In this document: positions 24,370-32,063 of the stretch, piece after piece
Numbering within the stretch: the first letter of the stretch is position 1
Layout of the letters: each line of letters opens with the position of its first letter
Assembly: GCA_937901255.1 (NCBI GenBank)
Contig: CALCHN010000007.1
Coordinates: 1 to 36,179 of the forward strand
Origin: an uncultured Flavobacteriales bacterium
GTDB taxonomy: Bacteria > Bacteroidota > Bacteroidia > Flavobacteriales_E > Vicingaceae
Reading direction: 5' to 3'
Length of the DNA stretch: 36,179 bases
Notes under the pieces: model-generated
The model's database searches: none
Seen by the model: the letters and a program-made list of their open reading frames with translations, nothing else
Told to the model about the DNA's origin: nothing
Position numbers and translations under genes: made by a program

Positions 24370-24377
24370 CAAATGTA
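24370..24377 (-). promoter_or_regulatory. Candidate -7 element TACATTTG for the M23 peptidase gene
   Basis: The minus strand reads TACATTTG; transcription would start near 24364, about 26 bases before the ATG at 24338. A TTTG lies 25 bases further upstream, longer than usual spacing. Its place supports the internal start for the peptidase. Confidence 0.35.
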
Positions 24378-24423
24378 AGTAAAAACTAAAAAAGCCATCA
24401 CTCAAACCTTAGATTGTCTTTGC

Positions 24424-24530
24424 AAGAAAACGCCAAATACTGCGTTACGCTCATTGTTAATTGCAGTCATTTACAAAAGTAAACTACTGACAATTAAAAG
24501 TTTCTCAAGTCTTGTCTTTGACGTTTTCTT
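24424..24530. repeat. Long imperfect inverted repeat (about 107 bp) in the M23/secA divergent spacer
   Basis: The left arm, 24424-24474, runs from AAGAAAACGCCAAA to TTAATTGCAGTCATTTAC. The right arm, 24479-24530, is its approximate reverse complement, and the loop is AAAA (24475-24478). The inner about 18 bp and the outer about 14 bp pair well; the middle pairs poorly. It has no coding frame. It makes up much of the 353-bp stretch between the M23 start and the secA upstream ORF. It may be a dispersed repeat or a structured RNA; the remainder of that stretch is plain AT-rich DNA plus promoters. Confidence 0.5.
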
Positions 24531-24664
24531 ATCAAAGTCTCAAAAAAAAGAATTTTCTTACAGGCACTATAAACAAAAATGTTAGCTTTTTTTAACAGCA
24601 GCAAAAGTCAAAAAACATGTGTTATTAAATCAACTTAAAAATCATCAATTAAACTTTAATTAGC

Positions 24665-24672
24665 TAAATTTG
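24665..24672 (+). promoter_or_regulatory. Candidate -7 element TAAATTTG for the secA transcript
   Basis: TAAATTTG fits TAnnTTTG. Transcription would start near 24679, 13 bases before the ATG of the 23-codon upstream ORF and 84 before secA. No TTG at the expected -33 position. Confidence 0.35.
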
Positions 24673-24691
24673 TCGGTTCAACTAAGTCAAT

Positions 24692-24763
24692 ATGACAGAA
24701 AACCAAAGAAATTATTGTTTTGGTAATCATTTTGACAACCAACTGAAAAATAAAATTATATAA
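24692..24763 (+). CDS. 23-codon upstream ORF coupled to secA by TAATG
   Basis: ATG at 24692 opens a 23-codon frame (starts MTENQRNYCFG, ends QLKNKII) whose TAA at 24761-24763 shares its last A with the secA ATG. TAATG overlaps usually mean termination-reinitiation coupling, so translation of the small frame could set secA expression. The peptide has no signal sequence or membrane helix and is too short to leave the ribosome tunnel, so it cannot be a SecM-type arrest peptide. It may still be a chance frame. Confidence 0.35.
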   Translation: MTENQRNYCFGNHFDNQLKNKII

Positions 24764-27700
24764 TGTCAGCAGAAGGATTATTAGGTAAAGTACTAAAAAC
24801 ATTTTTAGGAAGTAAAAAAGATAGAGATATAAAAGAATTATCTCCAATTATAGATAAAGTTGCAGCTGTTTACCCTCAGCTAAGTTCATTAACCAATGAT
24901 GAATTAAGAGCAAAAACAACTTATTTCAAAGAAAAAATTAAAGAGAAAACCAGTACGCTGGAAAATCAAATAGAAGAATTAAAGCAAAAAATTGAGACGG
25001 ATGCATCACTAAGCATTAGCGAAAAAGAAAAAATTTATGCTGAAATTGATGAATTAGACAAGCAAGTGCTTACTCAAATTGAAGAAGCTCTGTTAGAAAT
25101 TCAACCTGAAGCTTTTGCAGTAATGAAAGAAACTGCCAGAAGATTTTCTCAAAACGAAAAAATAGAAGTTACTGCCTCACAGATGGACAGAGATATTGCT
25201 GCCATTAAAGATAATGTGGAAATTAATGGAGAAAAAGCTACTTACTACAACTCGTGGTTAGCTGCCGGTTCCGAAATTGTTTGGGATATGGTGCATTATG
25301 ATGTTCAGTTAATTGGTGGTTCTGTATTGCATCAGGGAAAAATTGCTGAAATGATGACAGGTGAGGGAAAAACCTTGGTAGGGACATTACCTGTTTACCT
25401 CAATGCATTGGCAGGAAGAGGCGTTCACCTAGTAACTGTAAACGATTATTTGGCAAAAAGAGATAGTGAGTGGATGGCTCCTTTGTTTGAGTTTCATGGG
25501 TTAACAGTTGATTGTATTGACAAGCACCAACCTAACTCGCCTGAAAGAAGAAAAGCCTATTTGGCAGATGTTACTTATGGAACAAACAATGAGTTTGGTT
25601 TTGATTACCTTAGAGACAATATGGCTCGTTCTCCAGAAGATTTGGTACAGAGAAAACACCATTATGCTATTGTGGATGAGGTGGATTCTGTATTAATTGA
25701 TGATGCAAGAACTCCATTAATTATTTCTGGTCCAACACCAAAAGGTGACAAACATGAGTTTTATGAATTAAAACCTAGAGTAGAAAAGTTGATGGCGGCA
25801 CAAAAAGCATTTGTAAATACTGCTTTAACTCAAGCCAAAAAATTACTTGCTCCTGCTATCAATAATGAAAAATTAAGTAAAGAAGCCTTAGAAGAAGGTG
25901 GTTTAGCGTTACTAAGAGCTCACAGAGGTTTGCCAAAAAATAAAGCCTTAATTAAGTTTTTAAGTGAGCATGGGATAAAAGCTATCTTACAAAAAACAGA
26001 AAATTTTTACATGCAAGACCAAAACAAGGAAATGCATAAAGCTGATGCTGAATTGTTTTTTATTATTGATGAAAAATCTAACTCTGTAGAACTTACCGAT
26101 AAAGGGATTGATTTAATTACCGGAACAGGTGATGACCCTAACTTCTTTATTTTACCAGACATTGGTTCTGAAGTAGCTAAACTAGAAAAATCGGTTAGTA
26201 GCGAAAAAGAAAAACTTGCCGAAAAAGATAAAGTAATTCAAGATTACTCTATAAAAGCTGAAAGAATTCATACCATCAACCAATTATTAAAAGCGTATGC
26301 CATGTTCGAAAATGATGTGGAATATGTGGTAATGGACAACAAAGTAAAAATTGTTGATGAGCAAACAGGTCGTATTATGGATGGAAGACGTTATTCTGAC
26401 GGTCTTCACCAAGCGATAGAGGCAAAAGAAAATGTAAAAATTGAAGCCGCAACTCAAACCTATGCTACGGTTACGCTTCAAAATTATTTTAGGATGTACC
26501 ACAAACTTTCGGGTATGACGGGTACTGCCGAAACTGAATCTCAAGAGTTGTGGGATATTTATAAGTTAGATGTTGTTGTAATTCCAACCAACAGACCTAT
26601 ACAAAGAAAAGACAAAGAAGATTTAGTTTATAAAACTACCAGAGAAAAATACAATGCCATTATTGATGAAATAGTGGCGTTGGTGGAAGCAAAAAGACCG
26701 GTTTTGGTGGGAACAACTTCTGTAGAAATTTCTGAATTGTTAGGTAGAATGCTTAAAATGAAAGGCATTAAACACAATGTATTAAATGCGAAATTACATC
26801 AGCGTGAAGCAGAAATTGTAGCAGAAGCAGGTAAGCCTGGAGCGGTAACTATAGCTACCAACATGGCTGGTAGAGGTACGGATATTAAATTGGGCGAAGG
26901 TGTTAAAGAAGCTGGTGGGTTAGCTATTGTTGGTACAGAAAGACATGATTCTAGAAGGGTGGACAGACAGCTTAGAGGTAGAGCAGGACGACAAGGAGAT
27001 CCGGGTTCTTCTCAGTTTTTTGTTTCATTGGAAGATAATTTAATGCGTTTGTTCAATTCTGAACGAATCATTAAACTAATGGATAGAATGGGTATTGAAG
27101 AGGGTGAAGTAATTCAGCACTCTATGGTAAGTAAATCTATTGAACGTGCTCAGAAAAAAGTAGAAGAAAACAATTTTGGTATTAGAAAAAGATTGTTGGA
27201 GTATGATGATATTATGAACGCTCAGCGTGAGGTAATTTATACGAAAAGAAGAAAAGCCTTATTTGGCGAAAGATTAGGTGTTGAAATTTCTAATATGATT
27301 TATGATATTGCTGAAGCTTTGGTGGAAGAAAATCAGGAAATGAGAGATTTTGAAAATTTCCAATTAGACTTAATCAGATATTTATCTATTGAGAGTCCTG
27401 TAGATGAGAAAACCTTCTTAGAAACTAAAGCAGAAGAACTTACTGAAGATATTCATGAGTTAGCTTACAATCACTATTTAAGAAAATCTGAAGCCTTAGC
27501 AGAAACTGCATTTCCAGTAATTAAAGACGTTTATGAAAACCAAGGTGCAACGTATGAGAATATTTTAGTTCCGATTACTGATGGAATAAAAAGCTTAAAT
27601 GTTCCTACACCACTTCAAAAAGCTTATGAAAGCAATGGAAAAGAGTTGGTTAAGTCAATTGAAAAAGGTGTAATTCTTGCCATTATTGATGATAACTGGA

Positions 27701-28104
27701 AAGAGCATTTAAGAGAAATGGATGACTTGAAACAATCGGTTCAGAATGCGGTTCATGAGCAAAAAGACCCCTTATTGATTTACAAATTTGAAGCTTTTAA
27801 ATTGTTCCAATCTATTTTGCTAAAAATGAATAAGGAAATTGGTAGTTTCTTAATGAAATGCGGATTACCTAAACCAAAAGATGGAGAAATTAAAGCAAAA
27901 GAAGCTACTCCGGCACCAAAATCGGATTTAGATAAATTGGAAACTAGCCGACCAGATAATGCAGGTAATCCAGCACAACCAAATCAGCAGCAAGAAAAAC
28001 CAAAAGCTCAACCCGTAAGAGTAGAGAAAAAAGTAGGTAGAAATGATTTGTGTCCGTGTGGAAGTGGAAAAAAATACAAACAATGCCACGGAAAATTAGA
28101 ATAA
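24763..28104 (+). CDS. secA: Preprotein translocase ATPase SecA
   Basis: The 1113 residues carry all SecA marks: Walker A MTGEGKT near 197-204, VTVNDYLAKRD, the DEAD-like VDEVDSVLIDDARTP near 301, GMTGTAETE, NMAGRGTDIKLG near 700, GRAGRQGDPGSSQFF, and a C-terminal zinc motif CPCGSGKKYKQCHG from about 1097. SecA drives proteins through SecYEG at the inner membrane using ATP. The protein is longer than E. coli SecA (901), mainly through an N-terminal coiled-coil-like insert (about 50-110) and an insert at about 340-400, as usual in Bacteroidota. Secretion through Sec is also the first step for the T9SS proteins in this window. A small upstream ORF ends on its start codon. A PagL-like gene starts inside its 3' end. 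Confidence 0.98.
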   Translation: MSAEGLLGKVLKTFLGSKKDRDIKELSPIIDKVAAVYPQLSSLTNDELRAKTTYFKEKIKEKTSTLENQIEELKQKIETDASLSISEKEKIYAEIDELDKQVLTQIEEALLEIQPEAFAVMKETARRFSQNEKIEVTASQMDRDIAAIKDNVEINGEKATYYNSWLAAGSEIVWDMVHYDVQLIGGSVLHQGKIAEMMTGEGKTLVGTLPVYLNALAGRGVHLVTVNDYLAKRDSEWMAPLFEFHGLTVDCIDKHQPNSPERRKAYLADVTYGTNNEFGFDYLRDNMARSPEDLVQRKHHYAIVDEVDSVLIDDARTPLIISGPTPKGDKHEFYELKPRVEKLMAAQKAFVNTALTQAKKLLAPAINNEKLSKEALEEGGLALLRAHRGLPKNKALIKFLSEHGIKAILQKTENFYMQDQNKEMHKADAELFFIIDEKSNSVELTDKGIDLITGTGDDPNFFILPDIGSEVAKLEKSVSSEKEKLAEKDKVIQDYSIKAERIHTINQLLKAYAMFENDVEYVVMDNKVKIVDEQTGRIMDGRRYSDGLHQAIEAKENVKIEAATQTYATVTLQNYFRMYHKLSGMTGTAETESQELWDIYKLDVVVIPTNRPIQRKDKEDLVYKTTREKYNAIIDEIVALVEAKRPVLVGTTSVEISELLGRMLKMKGIKHNVLNAKLHQREAEIVAEAGKPGAVTIATNMAGRGTDIKLGEGVKEAGGLAIVGTERHDSRRVDRQLRGRAGRQGDPGSSQFFVSLEDNLMRLFNSERIIKLMDRMGIEEGEVIQHSMVSKSIERAQKKVEENNFGIRKRLLEYDDIMNAQREVIYTKRRKALFGERLGVEISNMIYDIAEALVEENQEMRDFENFQLDLIRYLSIESPVDEKTFLETKAEELTEDIHELAYNHYLRKSEALAETAFPVIKDVYENQGATYENILVPITDGIKSLNVPTPLQKAYESNGKELVKSIEKGVILAIIDDNWKEHLREMDDLKQSVQNAVHEQKDPLLIYKFEAFKLFQSILLKMNKEIGSFLMKCGLPKPKDGEIKAKEATPAPKSDLDKLETSRPDNAGNPAQPNQQQEKPKAQPVRVEKKVGRNDLCPCGSGKKYKQCHGKLE

Positions 28105-29261
28105 TATCTCTTTTTCTTTTTGGATTTGTCTCTTCAATTTATTCACAAGAAAAAGAAGATCAAAAAAATCTCTTTTTTGAAGGTGAATATGCTGCCGGAA
28201 AAATTATTCCCAATTTTTTCGACAATTTTCCAAAAAACACCATGCAAAATACGGTGTCTTTTTCTGTAGGAAACCACAGAACAGATACCTCCAAATGGGA
28301 AAGGTATTACAATTTTCCAGAAGTCGGGTTTAGCTTAAATTTTTCGCATTTTGGCAATAACCAAATTTTCGGACATCAAATAAGTTTAGGAAGGTTTATA
28401 GATTTTAGCGTTTTTAATACATCTAAACACAATTATCACCTAAAATTAGGCTTGGGAATGTCTTATTTCAATAAGACTTATCATCCTGTTAATAATCCTG
28501 AAAACATTATTGTTAGTGCTCCTTTTACTTGGGATTTTAGAATTGCGTTGAACAGAGAAATTCTTTCGAAAGATAAATTCTCCTTAAAACTTGGAGTCGG
28601 CTTGGCGCATCAATCTAACAGTCATGTGAATTTACCCAACAAAGGAATGAATTCCTTATTGATAGGAATTTCAGGGCAGTTTTATGAAAACGCTAAAAAA
28701 GAAAAACCTGTAGTTAACAATGATTACAATCGTTCTAAAAAGTCTTTTGTCAAATTCCGATATGGGTTAGGCTACCACGAGCAAAGTGAAAATGAAGGGC
28801 CTGTGCAAGGTATTAACCAACCTGTTCACTCTGCTTCGTTAGGTTGTGGTTATACCATTAACCATCATTCAAAAGTGAGTGTAGGTTTTACCTATCGTTT
28901 TTATCAGCATTATTACAACGATTTATCTGCCAACAAAGGTGAAAAATTAAATGGCGACCCTACATTACAGGCTTCCAACTTTATTGTATTTGTAAATAAT
29001 GAATTCCTTATGGGACATGTAGGCTTAGATTTAGAATTGGAATTTAACTTATATAAACCCTATTTTAATTACCACCATCCTTCAAAAGGCGTAATTTCTA
29101 CTCTGAGACAAGTTTTATCTACTCGTAAGGGATTAAATTTCTATGCTAAAAACACCAATACGCTTCCAAAAAGCAATTTGTTTTTAGGTGTTTATGTCAA
29201 TACCAATATGGGTATTGCCGATTTTTTAGAGTTTAGTATAGGGTATAATCATAATTTTTGA
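28083..29261 (+). CDS. Outer-membrane lipid A deacylase-like protein (PagL / acyloxyacyl hydrolase family)
   Basis: With the ATG at 28083 the protein has 392 residues and begins with a signal peptide (MPRKIRIISLFLFGFVSSIYSQ). An upstream in-frame GTG at 28050 would put charged residues ahead of the signal, so it was not used. The chain is a series of amphipathic strands ending FSIGYNHNF, as in an outer-membrane barrel with a terminal aromatic residue. GVGLAHQSNSHVNLPNKGMN at 171-190 matches the PagL signature; H176 and S178 correspond to the catalytic His and Ser. PagL removes the 3-O acyl chain of lipid A. The protein is about twice the usual PagL size, so there are extra strands or loops. 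The start overlaps the end of secA by 22 bp, so they are probably co-transcribed. Convergent with comF, 4 bp apart. Confidence 0.78.
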   Translation: MPRKIRIISLFLFGFVSSIYSQEKEDQKNLFFEGEYAAGKIIPNFFDNFPKNTMQNTVSFSVGNHRTDTSKWERYYNFPEVGFSLNFSHFGNNQIFGHQISLGRFIDFSVFNTSKHNYHLKLGLGMSYFNKTYHPVNNPENIIVSAPFTWDFRIALNREILSKDKFSLKLGVGLAHQSNSHVNLPNKGMNSLLIGISGQFYENAKKEKPVVNNDYNRSKKSFVKFRYGLGYHEQSENEGPVQGINQPVHSASLGCGYTINHHSKVSVGFTYRFYQHYYNDLSANKGEKLNGDPTLQASNFIVFVNNEFLMGHVGLDLELEFNLYKPYFNYHHPSKGVISTLRQVLSTRKGLNFYAKNTNTLPKSNLFLGVYVNTNMGIADFLEFSIGYNHNF

Positions 29262-29265
29262 TTAC

Positions 29266-29940
29266 CTAAGCAGCAGCTAAAACCGCTACATAAATTTTAC
29301 ACCCTAGTGCTTTTAAATCGGTTGCACAAGCCTCTAAAGTAGCTCCAGTTGTTATTACATCATCAACAATTAAAACCTTTTTATTTCTAAGTTTTTCGGG
29401 ATTATTTATTCCGAAAATGGAATTTACATTTTCCCAACGGTCGTAACGAGCTTTTTTGGTTTGTGTTTGCGTGTGTACTTTTCTATAAACCGAAGTGGTA
29501 TCAAGTTCAACCTCCATAGTTTTAGAGAGTCCTTTAGCAATCCACTCACTTTGGTTGTAGCCTCTTATTTTCTTTTTTTTAGGATGTAAAGGAACTGGTA
29601 TAATAACATCAATTCCCTCATATAAAGGAGCTTTTTTTAGTTCATAACCATAGAGTTCGCCAACCAACTCGCCAACCTCTTTGTTGCCTTTATATTTTAA
29701 CTGATGTAATAAATGTTGTACCTTACTCTTTTTACTAAACTTATAAAAAGCGGCTGCCATTTCTATTTGAATTCTTCCCCAGAATATTCTACAAACATCA
29801 TTATCTTGATGTAAATGAAAATTTGTTTTAGGCAAATTAAGCTGACAAGAAATACAAATAATGTGTTCTTGCTTTAGCAATGTATTGCCACATGCAGCAC
29901 ATAATTTTGGAAATATTAAATTGAAAAAATCAGCAAACAT
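29266..29940 (-). CDS. ComF-family phosphoribosyltransferase-like protein
   Basis: 224 residues. The N-terminus has a zinc-ribbon-like set C14-A-A-C17 and C29-I-S-C32, and the C-terminal half is a type I phosphoribosyltransferase domain with VLIVDDVITTGATLE, the PRPP-binding loop. KKKIRGYNQSEWIAKGL is the other block typical of ComF/GntX. ComF takes part in DNA uptake in naturally competent bacteria, but the family is widespread and other roles are possible. Last gene of the minus-strand series that starts at purF; the gap to the arginase-family gene is 53 bp. Confidence 0.88.
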   Translation of the reverse strand: MFADFFNLIFPKLCAACGNTLLKQEHIICISCQLNLPKTNFHLHQDNDVCRIFWGRIQIEMAAAFYKFSKKSKVQHLLHQLKYKGNKEVGELVGELYGYELKKAPLYEGIDVIIPVPLHPKKKKIRGYNQSEWIAKGLSKTMEVELDTTSVYRKVHTQTQTKKARYDRWENVNSIFGINNPEKLRNKKVLIVDDVITTGATLEACATDLKALGCKIYVAVLAAA

Positions 29941-29993
29941 AGTTTAGTAGCTTAAAACCAAAGCACTAAACTACTAAAATTACTTTCTAAAAC

Positions 29994-31013
29994 CTACAAA
30001 GTAGATTTTTTCAGGAAGTTGCATAATTTAAACAACACTCTTGCACCAACATTGGCATCCCAGTCACTATTACCCACTTCATTTAAATCGAAACCAATAA
30101 TTTGCTTTTTGCTCTCTACTAATTTGTTGATTAGATAATTTATTTGCTCATAATCGAATCCTCCAGGAACAGGCGTACCAGTATTCGGACAAAGTTTTGG
30201 GTCTAACGCATCTATATCGTAAGTAAGATAAACTTTTTGTGGTAATTCTTTAATGATTTCATCGCAAATAGTTTCCCATGTTTTACCGCCAAATTGTTGA
30301 GCTTTTATATCCCAATCGAAAAAAGTAGTAATTCTACCTTTAGATTTTTTAATATAATCTACTTCATCCTGACAAACATCTCTTATTCCTACTTGAACCA
30401 GTTTTGACACTTGCTTTAATTGTAATGCATTATGAGCAATAGATGCATGCGAAAATTCAAACCCTTCGTAAGCTACACGTAAATCGGCATGAGCATCTAT
30501 TTGTAGAATTCCAAAATCTTCATGTTTTTCAGTCAATGCTTGTATTAACCCTAAGGGAGAATTGTGGTCTCCACCTAAAACGGCAACTAATTTCCCTTGA
30601 TTAAGATTGGCTAAAGCAGTTTGTTTTACATGATTATTTACCTCACTACAATATGCATTTACTGATGCTAATATTTCCTTATCTTCAGCTGTAAACGTTT
30701 CTCCTTCTTCTAATTTATTAATTAATTCGGAAGCTATCTTCCCTACTTTTTTATGTTGTTTAGCTTCTTTTTTATTTACTGGCAACATAAAAATCTTGTT
30801 CTCCCAAGCTTTATCTAAATTGATATCAAATAAATCTACTTGTAAGGATGCTTCAACAATTCGTTTAGGAGCTTTTGCAGTTCCTTTATTGAAAGAACAG
30901 GTTATATCTGTAGCTACAGGAATAATAACAATTTCACTATCTTCTTGTGAATATGGTAAGCCAAAAATATTTCCGTTGGCAACACCAACATCGTTAGGAT
31001 TAAAATCTGTCAT
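29994..31013 (-). CDS. Arginase/agmatinase/formiminoglutamase family ureohydrolase
   Basis: 339 residues with every metal ligand of the ureohydrolase fold present: H150 in LGGDHN, D173-x-H175-x-D177 in IDAHADLR, and D266-x-D268 in YDIDALDP. These bind two manganese ions that activate water to release urea or formamide from guanidino or formimino substrates. The length and inserts fit the Bacteroidota group often annotated as arginase or formimidoylglutamase, so the substrate is open. The gene begins 6 bp after the isomerase-like gene and is almost surely in the same operon. Unlike typical agmatinases there is no speA-like partner nearby. Confidence 0.87.
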   Translation of the reverse strand: MTDFNPNDVGVANGNIFGLPYSQEDSEIVIIPVATDITCSFNKGTAKAPKRIVEASLQVDLFDINLDKAWENKIFMLPVNKKEAKQHKKVGKIASELINKLEEGETFTAEDKEILASVNAYCSEVNNHVKQTALANLNQGKLVAVLGGDHNSPLGLIQALTEKHEDFGILQIDAHADLRVAYEGFEFSHASIAHNALQLKQVSKLVQVGIRDVCQDEVDYIKKSKGRITTFFDWDIKAQQFGGKTWETICDEIIKELPQKVYLTYDIDALDPKLCPNTGTPVPGGFDYEQINYLINKLVESKKQIIGFDLNEVGNSDWDANVGARVLFKLCNFLKKSTL

Positions 31014-31019
31014 GATGTA

Positions 31020-32003
31020 TTAAATTTTAGACAATTCGTTTTTAAGATGAGTGATAACATCTACTTCAACCACATCTACCCCATTTTTTTCTGCCAACAA
31101 ATAAGAAACCCAATCTCCTATATGAATTAAATATAAAGCTCTTTCTAATTTTGAATTGCCTTTAGAATGAATTTCAACAATGGTAGAGGTATATTTTTGA
31201 AAAACAGTTTTATTTACTTCAATCCTTTTTTGATTTCTGTAATAATCATCTTCATTTCTAAAAATTACTACTGCTAATTCTTCATTTTTATTTGCCCACC
31301 CTACTAATTCATTGTGGTTCATTTCTGGAATTACATGATGCCAACAAAGCATTTTAGAGTTCTCATTGATTTGCTGACGAAAACGTACTGCTACACCTTC
31401 ATAAGAAGATTCTGCATAAATAACTGGTATTTTTTTATATAGTTTTTCAGTAATTGCTCCTGCTTCTATTAATAGCTGAGATTCATTTTCATCTATCAAC
31501 TTAATGGCATTTTTAAATTCTGTTGAATAGTCGGAACTAATAACTCCATAATGATTCAATAATTTAAATAACGGAGGAAAAGCTAATCCAAATGCTGCTC
31601 TAGGTGGATGACCTGCAGGAATTAAAAAATGATTAAACCCTTTTTCAATAGCCAACGCTGCTAATTTACCTCCAGAAGTTACACAAGCTATCGTTGCATT
31701 TTTTTGCTCCGCTTGAGTAAGCATTTCCAGCGTTTCTTCGGTATTTCCAGAATAAGAACACGCAATTACTAAGGTATTTTCATCAACAAATTGAGGGATT
31801 TTATAGTCTTTATTTACCAAAATAGGCAATTTAGCATTATCAGCTACTACTTGTGCAATAATGGTTGCGCCAATTCCAGAACCACCTAAGCCACAAATCA
31901 ATACATTATTAAAAACTTTGTTAGACGCAGTTAATGTCGTATTCTCATTTAATGCAATTGAATGTGCTATATGTTTGGTAAAATCTTCAATTAATTCCTT
32001 CAT
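31020..32003 (-). CDS. Phosphoglucose/phosphomannose isomerase-like SIS-domain protein
   Basis: 327 residues with two SIS sugar-phosphate domains: ICGLGGSGIGA near 36-46, CSYSGNTEET near 91-100, and the family-specific pattern IPEMNHNELVGW in the second half, including the conserved histidine. SYEGVAVRFRQQINENSK near 200-217 carries the putative catalytic glutamate. The family (archaeal-type PGI/PMI) interconverts glucose-6-P or mannose-6-P with fructose-6-P. In Bacteroidota it occurs beside a normal Pgi, so a different sugar phosphate is possible. Operonic with the ureohydrolase (6-bp gap); 60 bp after the PurF-like gene. Confidence 0.85.
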   Translation of the reverse strand: MKELIEDFTKHIAHSIALNENTTLTASNKVFNNVLICGLGGSGIGATIIAQVVADNAKLPILVNKDYKIPQFVDENTLVIACSYSGNTEETLEMLTQAEQKNATIACVTSGGKLAALAIEKGFNHFLIPAGHPPRAAFGLAFPPLFKLLNHYGVISSDYSTEFKNAIKLIDENESQLLIEAGAITEKLYKKIPVIYAESSYEGVAVRFRQQINENSKMLCWHHVIPEMNHNELVGWANKNEELAVVIFRNEDDYYRNQKRIEVNKTVFQKYTSTIVEIHSKGNSKLERALYLIHIGDWVSYLLAEKNGVDVVEVDVITHLKNELSKI

Positions 32004-32063
32004 GGCTACAATTTAGTATTGAATATAAAAACGGTATAAAAATAACTATACCTTTTGACAATA

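Noticed and set aside
24339..24401. Extended N-terminus of the M23 peptidase starting at 24401
   Set aside because: It would add a hydrophobic, cysteine-containing stretch before the basic MSRPKKKK start and would begin upstream of the candidate promoter at 24370.
24692..24763. A true SecM/VemP-like arrest peptide upstream of secA
   Set aside because: The frame has only 23 codons, no signal sequence or membrane segment and no recognisable arrest motif; only coupling remains plausible.
28050..28082. GTG start of the PagL-like gene at 28050
   Set aside because: It would place charged residues ahead of a clear signal peptide; the ATG at 28083 gives a normal signal peptide start.
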